Assembly (NCBI RefSeq): GCF_009883635.2 | Contig: NZ_CP026115.2 | Coordinates: 3,596,001-3,660,000 of the forward strand | Reading direction: 5' to 3' | DNA length: 64,000 nucleotides | Source of the DNA: Pseudomonas putida | GTDB taxonomy: Bacteria > Pseudomonadota > Gammaproteobacteria > Pseudomonadales > Pseudomonadaceae | Shown: in pieces, positions 27,065 to 42,944 of the stretch | Layout: each line of letters opens with the position of its first letter | Position numbering within the stretch: the stretch's first letter is position 1 | Translations under genes and position numbers: made by a program | The notes under the pieces: generated by a model | What the model saw: the letters and a program-made list of their open reading frames with translations, nothing else | The model's database searches: none | What the model was told of the DNA's origin: nothing

Positions 27065-27940
27065 GTGACTGATGTGGCCGGGGCTTCGAAATCCACCATG
27101 GGGACGCTTTATGTGGTCGCGACCCCCATCGGCAACCTTGATGACATGAGCGCCAGGGCGCTCAAGGTGCTGGCCGATGTCGCCCTGATCGCCGCCGAGG
27201 ATACCCGGCATTCGATCCGCCTGCTGCAGCATTTCGGCATCGATACGCCGCTGGCGGCCTGTCATGAGCACAACGAGCGTGATGAGGGCGGGCGCTTCAT
27301 CACCAAATTGCTGGCTGGTGAAGATGTGGCGCTGGTATCCGATGCCGGTACACCGCTGATTTCCGACCCGGGCTACCACCTGGTGCGCCAGGCGCGGGCC
27401 GCTGGGGTCAACGTGGTGCCAGTGCCAGGCGCCTGCGCCTTGATTGCCGCGCTTTCGGCGGCCGGCCTGCCTTCCGACCGCTTCATCTTCGAGGGCTTCC
27501 TGCCGGCCAAGGCCGCAGGGCGTCGGGCGCGTCTGGAGCAGGTCAAGGAAGAGCCTCGCACGTTGATCTTCTACGAGGCTCCGCACCGCATCCTGGAGTG
27601 CCTCGAAGACATGGAGCTGGTGTTCGGCGGCGAGCGTCCGGCGCTGCTGGCGCGCGAGCTGACCAAGACCTTCGAGACCCTCAAAGGTCTGCCGTTGGCT
27701 GAACTGCGTGCGTTCGTCGCTGGCGACAGCAACCAGCAGCGCGGCGAGTGCGTGGTGCTGGTCGGTGGCTGGAGTGCACCTGAAGGCGAAGAGGCGATCA
27801 GCACCGAGGCACAGCGTGTGCTGGACCTGTTGCTGGCAGAGATGCCACTGAAAAGAGCGGCGGCATTGGCGGCGGAAATCACCGGCGTGCGCAAGAACCT
27901 GTTGTATCAAGTGGCACTGGAAAAGCAGAAAGCGCTGTAG
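27065..27940 (+). CDS. rsmI: 16S rRNA 2'-O-ribose methyltransferase RsmI
   Basis: The 291-residue SAM-dependent methyltransferase of the tetrapyrrole-methylase fold modifies C1402 of 16S rRNA. GTLYVVATPIGNLDDMSARA, ALVSDAGTPLISDPGYHLV and EGFLPAK are family hallmarks. The start is uncertain: GTG 27065 has AGGA at the best distance and is chosen; ATG 27056 and ATG 27098 (MGTLYVV) are alternatives. A TACAAT box at 27026 suggests a promoter in the short gap to lpoA. Confidence 0.95.
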   Translation: MTDVAGASKSTMGTLYVVATPIGNLDDMSARALKVLADVALIAAEDTRHSIRLLQHFGIDTPLAACHEHNERDEGGRFITKLLAGEDVALVSDAGTPLISDPGYHLVRQARAAGVNVVPVPGACALIAALSAAGLPSDRFIFEGFLPAKAAGRRARLEQVKEEPRTLIFYEAPHRILECLEDMELVFGGERPALLARELTKTFETLKGLPLAELRAFVAGDSNQQRGECVVLVGGWSAPEGEEAISTEAQRVLDLLLAEMPLKRAAALAAEITGVRKNLLYQVALEKQKAL

Positions 27941-28007
27941 TGGCAATTAGACATAGTTGACGGTATCGCTTGTTCTTGCGCGCGCGTGCCGTTAACCTTG
28001 TCGGCGG

Positions 28008-28367
28008 AGAGTCGATCGGACAGTCGCTGCCGTCTTTTGTTCCGCAAAAGATGGGGGAGGAAAGTCCGGGCTCCATAGGGCAGAGTGCCAGGTAACGCCT
28101 GGGAGGCGCGAGCCTACGGAAAGTGCCACAGAAAATAACCGCCTAAGCACTTCGGTGCCGGTAAGGGTGAAAAGGTGCGGTAAGAGCGCACCGCGCGGCT
28201 GGCAACAGTTCGTGGCTAGGTAAACCCCACTCGGAGCAAGACCAAATAGGGTTCCATCAGGCGTGGCCCGCGTCGGAACCGGGTAGGTTGCTAGAGGCGT
28301 CCAGTGATGGCCGTCGTAGAGGAATGACTGTCCTCGACAAAACCCGGCTTACAGATCGACTCTCCAC
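28008..28367 (+). ncRNA. rnpB: RNase P RNA (class A)
   Basis: About 360 bases form the catalytic RNA of RNase P, which trims the 5' ends of tRNAs. The ends AGAGTCGATCGGACAGTCGC and GCTTACAGATCGACTCTC pair as helix P1. Universal blocks are present: GAGGAAAGTCCGGGCTCC, CAGAAAATAACCGCC, GGTAAGGGTGAAAAGGTGC, AAACCCCACTCGGAGCAAGA and AACCCGGCTTACAG. A T-run (CTTTTTCCC) follows. In Pseudomonas rnpB sits upstream of mraZ, as here. Confidence 0.98.
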
Positions 28368-28571
28368 TTTTTCCCTTCCTGCTTGATTCGATAGCAGATC
28401 CCTCTTGGTAATACCAAAAAGATCTTACTCTTAATAATTCACTTTAACTTCGAACGGCATACGTTTGAGTCGGTTTGATTTTTATCGTGTTTTTCCCCAC
28501 CTGGCGGTCCTTCCGCATTCCTTTGTTGCGCTAAATCTCGGTCCTGTAAGGGTTTTCCTTATGAACGTGCC

Positions 28572-28601
28572 TTGACGCTACAGCGGGCGGATTCCTATAG
28601 T
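28572..28601 (+). promoter_or_regulatory. Pmra, main promoter of the division and cell-wall cluster
   Basis: TTGACG and TATAGT are separated by 18 bases, 76 bases upstream of the mraZ start. This is the best sigma70-like promoter in the region and matches the position of Pmra in other gamma-proteobacteria. Confidence 0.75.
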
Positions 28602-28610
28602 GTGCGCAAG

Positions 28611-28635
28611 TGGCAGAAAGTGGGATGAAGTGGGT
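28611..28635 (+). promoter_or_regulatory. MraZ operator: three TGGGN-type boxes at 10-bp spacing
   Basis: TGGCA, TGGGA and TGGGT start at 28611, 28621 and 28631, exactly one helical turn apart and each preceded by AAG. MraZ proteins bind such repeats on one DNA face to control their own operon. The boxes lie just downstream of the probable transcription start, a repressing position. Confidence 0.8.
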
Positions 28636-28676
28636 TTTCTGGCACAAAAAAGCTAACATTGTGGGGAATCGCAGCC

Positions 28677-29132
28677 GTGTTCCGCGGAGCCAACGCCGTC
28701 AGCCTCGATGCAAAGGGCCGTCTCGCCATGCCGAGCCGGTACCGTGACGAGCTCGATTCGCGTTGCAATGGTCAGCTGATCGTGACCATCGACGCCGTTG
28801 ACCCCTGCTTGTGTGTTTATCCCCTCGACGAGTGGGAACAGATTGAAGCCAAGTTGCGTGCCTTGCCGTCGTTGCGTGAGGAAAACCGCCGCCTGCAGCG
28901 CTTGCTGATCGGTAATGCGGTTGACCTGGAGCTCGATGGCAGTGGGCGTTTCCTGGTACCGCCCCGCCTGCGTGAGTACGCCAAGCTGGACAAGAAGGCG
29001 ATGCTGGTGGGGCAGCTGAACAAATTCCAGCTGTGGGATGAGGATGCCTGGAACGCGGTTTCGGCAGCCGACCTTGCAGCTATCCAACAACCGGGCGCCA
29101 TGCCCGACGATTTGCGTGACCTGATCCTGTGA
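28677..29132 (+). CDS. mraZ: Transcriptional regulator MraZ
   Basis: The 151-residue MraZ forms a ring-shaped oligomer of AbrB-like double domains that binds the operator in front of its own gene. [20 protein letters not shown] and [20 protein letters not shown] are the two repeated DNA-binding halves. The start is GTG 28677; homologues start MFRGAN. The ATG 18 bases upstream (MWGIAA) is not conserved. Its stop overlaps the rsmH GTG start. First gene of the dcw cluster. Confidence 0.96.
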   Translation: MFRGANAVSLDAKGRLAMPSRYRDELDSRCNGQLIVTIDAVDPCLCVYPLDEWEQIEAKLRALPSLREENRRLQRLLIGNAVDLELDGSGRFLVPPRLREYAKLDKKAMLVGQLNKFQLWDEDAWNAVSAADLAAIQQPGAMPDDLRDLIL

Positions 29133-30072
29133 CCATAGATAGCGGCTTCAACCACATCACCGTCCTCCTCGACGAAGCTGTCGAGGCATTGGCTCTGCGC
29201 GCCGACGGTTGCTATCTGGACGGCACCTTCGGTCGTGGCGGCCATAGCCGCCTGATCCTCAGCAAGCTCGGGCCGCAAGGTCGGCTGCTGGGCTTCGACA
29301 AAGATCCTCAAGCGATTGCCACCGGGCAAGCGCTGGCGGCCGAAGACGGCCGCTTTGTCATTGTGCAGCGCAGCTTTGCCGAGCTCGGCTCGGAAGTCGC
29401 CGAGCGCGGTCTGGCCGGCAAGGTCAGCGGTATCCTGCTTGACCTGGGCGTGTCCTCGCCGCAGCTGGATGACCCTGAGCGTGGTTTCAGCTTCCTCAAC
29501 GATGGCCCGCTGGACATGCGCATGAACCCGGACCAGGGCATCAGTGCTGCCGAGTTCATCGCCACCGCCCCCGTCGAAGAAATTGCCCGTGTCTTCAAGG
29601 AGTACGGCGAAGAGCGCTTTGCCGGGCGCATGGCCCGTGCCGTGGTCGAGCGCCGCGAGAAGCAGCCGTTCACCCGCACCGCCGATCTGGCTGAAGTGCT
29701 CAAGGTTGCAAACCCGGCCTGGGAAAAGGGCAAGAACCCGGCGACCCGTGCCTTCCAGGGCCTGCGTATCCATGTCAACAACGAGCTGGGTGACCTCGAA
29801 GCGGGCCTTGAAGCTGCGCTCGACGCCCTGGAAGTAGGCGGTCGTCTGGCGGTCATCAGCTTCCACTCGCTGGAAGACCGCATCGTCAAGCTGTTCATGC
29901 GCAAACTGGTAAAGGGCGAGGCCGACAACCTGCCACGCAACCTGCCGGTACAGCACAAGGTCTTCGAGCCGAAGATCAAGCTGATCGGCAAGGCCCAGTT
30001 TGCCTCCGAAGCCGAACTCAAGGCCAACCCGCGGTCGCGCAGCGCCGTGATGCGGGTGGCGGAGAAGCTTCG

Positions 30073-30076
<4 letters not shown>
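29129..30076 (+). CDS. rsmH: 16S rRNA (cytosine1402-N4)-methyltransferase RsmH
   Basis: The 315-residue SAM-dependent enzyme (formerly MraW) methylates the same 16S base, C1402, that RsmI modifies on its ribose. The SAM site is [18 protein letters not shown]. Further hallmarks are [20 protein letters not shown] and [22 protein letters not shown] 29129 overlaps the mraZ stop (GTGA). Both partners of the C1402 modification, rsmI and rsmH, lie within 2 kb here, flanking rnpB. Confidence 0.97.
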
Positions 30077-33578
<3,502 letters not shown>

Positions 33579-33586
<8 letters not shown>

Positions 33587-34946
33587 GCCCATGACCCTCA
33601 GCCAGCTGAGCGGCGCCTTGAATGCGCGCCTGGTCAATGCCGACGCCAGCTTCACCGGTGTCAGCATCGACAGCCGCAGCGTCGCTGCCGGCCAGCTGTT
33701 CGTTGCCCTGGCCGGGCCGCGCTTCGATGGTCACGACTACCTCGCCGACGTGAAGGCCAAAGGCGCCGTTGCTGCGCTGGTCGAGCGCGAGATCGCCGAT
33801 GTCGACTTGCCGCAGCTGCTGGTCGCCGACTGCCGTGTCGCACTTGGCCAGCTCGGTGCGCTGAACCGCGCTGGCTTCGACAAGCCGGTCGTCGCCATTA
33901 CCGGTTCCAGCGGCAAGACCACGGTCAAGGAAATGCTCGCCAGCATCCTGCGCACCCGTGGCCTGGTACACGCCACACGCGGCAACCTGAACAACGACCT
34001 CGGCGCCCCGCTGACCCTGCTGGAGATCGCTCCGGAGCACAGCGCTGCGGTGATCGAACTGGGCGCTTCGCGCATCGGCGAGATCCGCTACACCGTCGGC
34101 CTGACCCAGCCGCAGGTGGTGATCATCAACAACGCAGGCACCGCCCACGTTGGCGAGTTCGGTGGCCCCGAGAAGATTGTCGAAGCCAAGGGCGAGATCC
34201 TCGAAGGGCTGGGCGAGGGCGGTATCGCCATTCTCAACCTGGCCGACAAGGCGTTCGACATCTGGCGCAAGCGCGCTGGCAACCATCGTATCTTCAGCTT
34301 TGCCCTGGACAACCCGCAGGCCGACTTCCATGCCAGCGACATTGGCCGTGATGCCCGTGGCTGCCCATCGTTCACCCTGCACGGCCCTGATGGCGGTGTG
34401 CCGGTGCAACTGAACCTGCTCGGCACGCACAACGTCAGCAACGCTTTGGCCGCCGCCGCCGCTGCCCATGCCGTTGGTCTGAGCCTGAGTGGCATCGCCG
34501 CCGGCCTCAACGCTGTGCAACCGGTCAAGGGCCGCACCGTGGCGCAAATCGCACCGAGCGGTGTGCGGGTAATCGACGATACCTACAACGCAAATCCCAC
34601 CTCGATGTGCGCGGCCATTGATATACTCCGCGCCTTTTCCGGGCGCACCGTTCTGGTGCTGGGGGATATCGGCGAGCTGGGCCAGTGGGCGGAAGAAGGT
34701 CACCGTCAGGTGGGCGAATACGCGCATGGCAAGGTCGATGCCCTCTATGCAGTGGGCGCCAACATGATTCATGCGGTCAAGGCGTTCGGCGCCGATGGCC
34801 GTCATTTCGTAACGCAAGCTGAGCTGATCGACGCTGTTCGAGCCGAGACTGCCAGCGAAACCACTATCTTGATCAAGGGCTCGCGCAGCGCTGCGATGGA
34901 AAACGTCGTGGCGGCATTGTGCGGTGCCAGCGGGGAGAAACATTAA
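33579..34946 (+). CDS. murF: UDP-MurNAc-tripeptide:D-Ala-D-Ala ligase MurF
   Basis: The 455-residue Mur ligase adds the D-alanyl-D-alanine dipeptide and completes the UDP-MurNAc pentapeptide. The ATP site is [15 protein letters not shown], with [15 protein letters not shown] and [11 protein letters not shown] as family motifs. ATG 33579 is preceded by GGGAGG and overlaps the murE end by eight bases; the ATG 21 bases upstream is not used by homologues. Its stop shares one base with the mraY start. Confidence 0.97.
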
Positions 34947-36028
34947 TGCTGCTGCTGTTGGCCGAGTATCTGCAACAGTTCCACAAGGGCTTCGCGGTCT
35001 TCCAGTACCTGTCCCTGCGCGGGATTCTGGGTGTACTGACCGCGTTGTCACTGGCGCTGTGGCTGGGGCCTTGGATGATCCGTACCCTGCAGATTCGCCA
35101 GATTGGCCAGGCCGTTCGTAACGACGGCCCGCAATCGCACCTGTCCAAGTCCGGCACCCCGACCATGGGTGGCGCACTGATCCTGTCTGCCATCGGCGTC
35201 AGTACCCTGCTGTGGGCCGACCTGTCCAACCGCTACGTCTGGACCGTGCTGATCGTCACCCTGCTGTTCGGTGCCATCGGCTGGGTCGACGACTACCGCA
35301 AGGTGATCGAAAAGAACTCGCGTGGCCTGCCGAGCCGCTGGAAGTACTTCTGGCAGTCGGTGTTCGGCCTGGGTGCGGCGGTGTTCCTGTACATGACCGC
35401 ACCGACCTCTGTCGAAACCACCCTGATCGTGCCGTTCCTCAAGGACGTCACCATCCCGCTGGGTATCGGCTTCGTCGTACTGACTTATTTCGTCATCGTC
35501 GGCTCGAGCAACGCGGTCAACCTGACCGATGGCCTCGACGGCCTGGCGATCATGCCAACCGTGATGGTCGGCGGCGCCCTGGGGATCTTCTGCTACCTGT
35601 CGGGTAACGTGAAGTTCGCCGAATACCTGCTGATCCCTTACGTACCGGGCTCGGGCGAGCTGATCGTGTTCTGCGGCGCGCTGATCGGTGCCGGCCTGGG
35701 CTTCCTGTGGTTCAACACCTATCCGGCCCAGGTGTTCATGGGCGACGTCGGCGCACTGGCGCTGGGCGCTGCATTGGGCACCATCGCCGTGATCGTGCGC
35801 CAGGAAATCGTGCTGTTCATCATGGGCGGCATCTTCGTGATGGAAACCCTGTCGGTGGTGATCCAGGTCGCCTCGTTCAAGCTAACCGGCAAGCGCGTGT
35901 TCCGCATGGCGCCGATTCACCACCACTTTGAACTCAAGGGCTGGCCTGAGCCACGCGTGATCGTCCGTTTCTGGATCATCACCGTGATTCTGGTGCTGAT
36001 CGGCCTGGCAACCCTGAAACTGAGGTAG
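34946..36028 (+). CDS. mraY: Phospho-MurNAc-pentapeptide translocase MraY
   Basis: The 360-residue, ten-helix inner-membrane enzyme moves phospho-MurNAc-pentapeptide onto undecaprenyl phosphate, making lipid I. Catalytic-site motifs are GWVDDYRKV (Asp pair), [19 protein letters not shown] (Asp) and [12 protein letters not shown] (the HHH segment). ATG 34946 begins MLLLLAEYL, as in homologues. The length is the family standard. Confidence 0.98.
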   Translation: MLLLLAEYLQQFHKGFAVFQYLSLRGILGVLTALSLALWLGPWMIRTLQIRQIGQAVRNDGPQSHLSKSGTPTMGGALILSAIGVSTLLWADLSNRYVWTVLIVTLLFGAIGWVDDYRKVIEKNSRGLPSRWKYFWQSVFGLGAAVFLYMTAPTSVETTLIVPFLKDVTIPLGIGFVVLTYFVIVGSSNAVNLTDGLDGLAIMPTVMVGGALGIFCYLSGNVKFAEYLLIPYVPGSGELIVFCGALIGAGLGFLWFNTYPAQVFMGDVGALALGAALGTIAVIVRQEIVLFIMGGIFVMETLSVVIQVASFKLTGKRVFRMAPIHHHFELKGWPEPRVIVRFWIITVILVLIGLATLKLR

Positions 36029-36034
36029 AAAAGC

Positions 36035-37381
36035 GTGTCATTGATCGCTTCCGACCAATTCCGCATCGTTGTCGGCCTCGGCAAGAGCGGCATGTCCCTG
36101 GTTCGCTTCCTGGCGAACCGGGGCATTGCCTTTGCGGTCGCCGACACCCGTGAGCAACCGCCGGAACTGGAAACCCTGCGCCGTGATTACCCGCAGGTGG
36201 AAGTGCGCTGTGGTGAACTGGACGTGGACTTCCTGTGCCGCGCCAACGAGCTGTACGTGAGCCCGGGCCTGGCGCTGGCCACCCCGGCCCTGCAGCAGGC
36301 TGCGGCACGTGGCGTGCAGCTGTCCGGTGACATCGAACTGTTCGCCCGCCATGCCAAGGCGCCGATCGTGGCAATCAGTGGCTCCAACGCGAAAAGCACT
36401 GTTACCACTCTGGTCGGCGAGATGGCCGCCAAGGCTGGCAAGCGCGTGGCCGTGGGTGGCAACCTGGGCACCCCGGCGCTGGACCTGCTGAGCGACGATG
36501 TCGAGCTGTACGTGCTGGAGCTTTCGAGCTTCCAGCTGGAAACCACCGACCAGCTCAATGCCGAAGTGGCCACCGTGCTGAACATCAGCGAAGACCACAT
36601 GGACCGCTACAGCGGCCTGCCGGCCTACCACCTGGCCAAGCACCGGATCTTCCGGGGTGCCCGTCAGGTCGTGGTCAACCGTCAGGATGCCCTGAGTCGG
36701 CCGCTGCCGGTGGAAGGCCGCCCATGCTTCACCTTCGGCCTCAACCAGCCGGACTTCAAGGCCTTCGGCCTGCGTGAAGTCGATGGCGAGAAATACCTGG
36801 CATACGAATTCCAGACGCTGATGCCGGTGCGTGAGCTGAAGATTCGCGGTGCCCACAACCAGAGCAACGCCCTGGCGGCCCTGGCCCTCGGTCACGCTGC
36901 CGGCCTGCCGTTCGCGCCAATGCTCGAAGCACTGCGCGAGTTCAAGGGCCTGGCTCACCGTTGCCAGTGGATCCGTGAGCGCAACGCCGTCAACTGGTAC
37001 GACGATTCCAAGGCCACCAACGTCGGTGCTGCTCTGGCAGCGATCGAAGGCCTGGGTGCAGACATAGACGGCAAACTGGTGCTGATTGCTGGTGGCGACG
37101 GCAAGGGTGCCGACTTTGCTGCCCTGCGCGAGCCAGTCAAGCGCTTCTGCCGCGCTGTGGTGCTGCTTGGCCGTGATGCCGAGCGCCTGGCCGATGCCCT
37201 GGGTGATGCCGCGCCGCTGGTGCGGGTCAAGAGCCTGGAAGAGGCCGTGCAGCAGTGTGCCGAGCTGGCCCAGCCAGGCGACGCTGTGCTGCTGTCGCCG
37301 GCCTGCGCCAGTCTCGACATGTTCAAGAACTTCGAAGAACGCGGGCGCCTGTTCGCCCAGGCGGCGGGAGGGCTGGCATGA
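36035..37381 (+). CDS. murD: UDP-MurNAc-L-Ala:D-Glu ligase MurD
   Basis: The 448-residue Mur ligase adds D-glutamate to UDP-MurNAc-L-alanine. The N-terminal Rossmann domain starts IVVGLGKSGMSLVRFL. The P-loop is SGSNAKSTVTTLVGE, with Ala-Lys-Ser in place of the commoner Gly-Lys-Ser, as remembered in other Pseudomonas MurD. YDDSKATNVGAALAAIEG belongs to the C-terminal domain. The start is GTG 36035. The stop overlaps the ftsW start. Confidence 0.96.
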   Translation: MSLIASDQFRIVVGLGKSGMSLVRFLANRGIAFAVADTREQPPELETLRRDYPQVEVRCGELDVDFLCRANELYVSPGLALATPALQQAAARGVQLSGDIELFARHAKAPIVAISGSNAKSTVTTLVGEMAAKAGKRVAVGGNLGTPALDLLSDDVELYVLELSSFQLETTDQLNAEVATVLNISEDHMDRYSGLPAYHLAKHRIFRGARQVVVNRQDALSRPLPVEGRPCFTFGLNQPDFKAFGLREVDGEKYLAYEFQTLMPVRELKIRGAHNQSNALAALALGHAAGLPFAPMLEALREFKGLAHRCQWIRERNAVNWYDDSKATNVGAALAAIEGLGADIDGKLVLIAGGDGKGADFAALREPVKRFCRAVVLLGRDAERLADALGDAAPLVRVKSLEEAVQQCAELAQPGDAVLLSPACASLDMFKNFEERGRLFAQAAGGLA

Positions 37382-38592
37382 TCTTCGGCATCCTCAAGCC
37401 CTATCCGTCGCCGCTGATCAGCGGCCGTGGCGTCGACCTCGACTTCGCCATGCTGGCCGGCTGCCTGGCGCTGCTGGGCCTGGGCCTGGTGATGATCACT
37501 TCGGCGTCGTCGGAAGTTGCCGCCGTGCAGTCCGGCAACCCGCTGTACCACATGTACCGCCACCTGGTGTACGTGTTCCTCGGCCTGGTTGCCTGTGGCG
37601 CGACCATGATGGTGCCAATCGCCACCTGGCAGCGCATGGGTTTCATGATGCTGATCGGTGCCTTCGGCCTGCTGGTGCTGGTGCTGGTGCCGGGGATCGG
37701 CCGTGAAGTGAACGGATCGATGCGCTGGATCGGCTTCAGCTTCTTCAACGTGCAGCCCTCGGAGATCGCCAAGGTCTTCGTCGTCATCTACCTGGCTGGC
37801 TACCTGGTGCGCCGGCAGACCGAGGTGCGCGAGACCTGGATGGGCTTCTTCAAGCCGTTCATCGTGCTGCTGCCAATGGCGGCGCTGCTGCTGATGGAGC
37901 CGGACTTCGGCGCCACCGTGGTGATGATGGGGGCCGCCGCCGCTATGCTGTTCCTCGGCGGGGTGGGGCTGTTCCGCTTCAGCCTGATGGTGGTGCTGGC
38001 GGTGGCTGCGGTGTTCATCCTGGTCCAGGCGCAGCCGTACCGGATGGCGCGTCTGATCACCTTCACCGACCCCTGGTCCGACCAGTTCGGCTCCGGCTAC
38101 CAGCTGACCCAGGCGCTGATCGCCTTCGGTCGCGGCGAGTGGCTGGGCGTGGGCCTGGGCAACAGCGTGCAGAAGCAGTTCTACCTGCCTGAAGCGCACA
38201 CCGACTTCGTCTTCTCGGTACTGGCCGAAGAGCTTGGCGTGGTCGGCTCGCTGGTGACCATCGCGCTGTTCGTCTTCGTCACCATTCGCGCGCTGTACAT
38301 CGGCCTGTGGGCAGAGAAGGCCAAGCAGTTCTTCGCCGCCTACATGGCGTTCGGCCTGGCGTTCCTGTGGATCGGCCAGTTCCTGATCAATATCGGCGTG
38401 AACGTCGGCCTGCTGCCGACCAAGGGCCTGACCTTGCCGTTCCTCAGTTACGGCGGCTCATCGCTGGTGATCTGCTGTGCCTGCGTGGGTTTGCTGTTGC
38501 GCATCGAGTGGGAGAGTCGCACGCACCTGGGCAGCGAGGAGCACGAATTCAAAGAGAGCGATTTTGCCGAGGAGACCAGTCATGGCCGCTGA
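37378..38592 (+). CDS. ftsW: Septal glycan polymerase FtsW
   Basis: The 404-residue SEDS-family membrane protein polymerises septal glycan strands from lipid II together with FtsI. About ten transmembrane helices are present. Family motifs include GREVNGSMRWIGFSFFNVQP, MEPDFGATVV, LGNSVQKQFYLPEAHTDFVF and TKGLTLPFLSYGGSSL. ATG 37378 overlaps the murD end. The C-terminal cytoplasmic tail is acidic and overlaps the murG start. Confidence 0.97.
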   Translation: MIFGILKPYPSPLISGRGVDLDFAMLAGCLALLGLGLVMITSASSEVAAVQSGNPLYHMYRHLVYVFLGLVACGATMMVPIATWQRMGFMMLIGAFGLLVLVLVPGIGREVNGSMRWIGFSFFNVQPSEIAKVFVVIYLAGYLVRRQTEVRETWMGFFKPFIVLLPMAALLLMEPDFGATVVMMGAAAAMLFLGGVGLFRFSLMVVLAVAAVFILVQAQPYRMARLITFTDPWSDQFGSGYQLTQALIAFGRGEWLGVGLGNSVQKQFYLPEAHTDFVFSVLAEELGVVGSLVTIALFVFVTIRALYIGLWAEKAKQFFAAYMAFGLAFLWIGQFLINIGVNVGLLPTKGLTLPFLSYGGSSLVICCACVGLLLRIEWESRTHLGSEEHEFKESDFAEETSHGR

Positions 38593-39653
38593 CGGCAAGA
38601 ACGTACTGATCATGGCCGGCGGCACAGGGGGTCACGTGTTCCCGGCCCTGGCCTGCGCCCGTGAATTCCAGGCCCGCGGCTATACCGTGCATTGGCTGGG
38701 CACCCCGCGTGGCATCGAGAACGAACTGGTGCCGCAAGCCGGCCTGCCTCTGCACCTGATCCAGGTCAGCGGCCTGCGTGGCAAGGGCAAGCTTTCGCTG
38801 CTCAAGGCGCCGTTCACCCTGATCAAGGCGGTACTCCAGGCACGTCGTATCGTGCGCGAGCTCAAGCCAGTGTGCGTAGTCGGCTTTGGCGGCTATGTGA
38901 CTGGCCCGGGCGGCGTTGCTGCACGGTTGTGCGGTGTACCGCTGGTGATCCACGAGCAGAACGCCCGTGCCGGCACCACCAACCGCCTGCTGCTGCCGCT
39001 GGCTGCGCGTGTGTGCGAAGCCTTCCCGGCGACCTTCGACGCCAGCGACAAACTGCGTACCACCGGCAACCCGGTGCGTCCGGAGCTGTTCATGGATGCC
39101 CGGCGAGCGCCCCTGGCCGAGCGCCGCGCGCGCCTGTTGGTAATGGGCGGAAGCCTGGGTGCGGAACCATTGAACAAATTGTTGCCTAAGGCCCTGTCCG
39201 AAGTGCCGGCGAACCTGCGCCCAGAGGTGTTCCACCAGGCCGGCAAGCACCATGCGCCAGCCACTGCCGAGCGTTACCGCGAGGCGGGTGTCGAGGCCCA
39301 GGTCGAGCCGTTCATCAAGGACATGGCCCACGCCTATGGCTGGGCCGATATCGTGGTGTGCCGGGCCGGCGCCCTGACCGTCAGCGAACTCGCGGCGGCG
39401 GGCCTGCCTTCGATGCTGGTGCCCTTGCCCCACGCGATCGACGATCACCAGACCTACAACGCCCAATATCTGGCCCAGGAAGGCGCTGCCTTCCTCATGC
39501 CACAAGCGACAACTGGCGCAGCGCAACTTGCTGAACGCCTGAACGAGGTGCTGATGCAACCCGAGAAACTCAACACCATGGCTGGCACCGCACGGCGCCT
39601 GGCCAAACCTGCTGCAACCAGCACCGTGGTCGATATCTGCCTGGAGGTGGCCC

Positions 39654-39661
<8 letters not shown>
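38582..39661 (+). CDS. murG: Lipid II synthase MurG
   Basis: The 359-residue GT28 glycosyltransferase moves N-acetylglucosamine onto lipid I at the inner face of the membrane. The N-terminal [32 protein letters not shown] and [14 protein letters not shown], and the C-terminal donor-site [20 protein letters not shown] are all family signatures. ATG 38582 overlaps ftsW by 11 bases, and murC starts inside its last codons. Confidence 0.98.
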
Positions 39662-42055
<2,394 letters not shown>

Positions 42056-42060
42056 CCATC

Positions 42061-42930
42061 ATGCAAGGCGCAATGATACGTCAGCAGCAACCCGTTACCG
42101 GCCGCAGCAAGCCGGTGCCGCGCGGTGCCAGCCGACTGGTGGCCGACGAGCCCGTATCGGCGCGCCTGCCGCGGCCCAGCCTGGGCGGCCTCAAGCGCCT
42201 GCTGTGGCCGATCGTGCTGGTGGCTGCAGGCTTCGGCGCCTATGAGGGCGCCATCCGCCTGATGCCGTATGCCGACCGGCCGATCACCAAGATCGACGTG
42301 CAGGGCGACCTCAGCTACATCAGCCAGCAGTCGGTGCAGCAGCGCATTGCGCCATATGTGGCGGCGAGCTTCTTCAGCGTCGACCTCACCGCGATGCGCG
42401 CCGAGCTCGAGCAGATGCCGTGGATCGCCCACGCCGAAGTACGCCGGGTGTGGCCGGACGAAGTGGTGATTCGCCTGGAAGAACAGCTGCCGGTGGCGCG
42501 CTGGGGTGACGAGGCCCTGCTCAACAACCAGGGCCAGGCCTTCACCCCGCGCGAACTGGCCAACTATGAGCACCTGCCGCAGCTGGCCGGGCCGCAGCGC
42601 GCTCAGCAACAAGTCATGCAGCAATATCAGGTATTGAGCCAGATGCTGCGCCCCCTGGGCTTTTCCATCGCTCGCCTGGAGCTGCGCGAGCGGGGCAGCT
42701 GGTTCCTGACCACCGGTGCGAGCAGTGCCGGGCCGGGCATCGAGCTGCTGTTGGGGCGCGACCACCTGGTGGAGAAGATGCGCCGTTTCATTGCCATTTA
42801 CGACAAGACACTCAAAGAGCAGATCACCACTATCGCCCGCATTGATCTGCGTTATTCCAACGGACTTGCCGTTGGTTGGCGGGAACCGAACGCACCGACG
42901 ACGGCCCAACCCGCCGTTGCGAAGAATTAG
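42061..42930 (+). CDS. ftsQ: Cell division protein FtsQ
   Basis: The 289-residue bitopic protein has a basic cytoplasmic tail (1-42), one transmembrane helix (about 43-62), a POTRA domain (about 72-145: [20 protein letters not shown]) and a beta domain ([20 protein letters not shown] onward) that binds FtsB and Fts[17 protein letters not shown] is well conserved. The start could be Met 42061 or 42073. ftsA follows after 14 bases. Confidence 0.96.
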   Translation: MQGAMIRQQQPVTGRSKPVPRGASRLVADEPVSARLPRPSLGGLKRLLWPIVLVAAGFGAYEGAIRLMPYADRPITKIDVQGDLSYISQQSVQQRIAPYVAASFFSVDLTAMRAELEQMPWIAHAEVRRVWPDEVVIRLEEQLPVARWGDEALLNNQGQAFTPRELANYEHLPQLAGPQRAQQQVMQQYQVLSQMLRPLGFSIARLELRERGSWFLTTGASSAGPGIELLLGRDHLVEKMRRFIAIYDKTLKEQITTIARIDLRYSNGLAVGWREPNAPTTAQPAVAKN

Positions 42931-42944
42931 AGAGAGGCAGGACC

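Larger units (their letters stand above)
28368..28676. other. Intergenic region with dcw leader and promoter
   Basis: This 309-base, AT-richer stretch lies between rnpB and mraZ. The first half (28368-28560) shows no gene or strong hairpin beyond the rnpB trailing T-run. The second half holds the mra promoter and MraZ boxes annotated separately. No small open frame with a ribosome-binding site was found. Confidence 0.7.
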
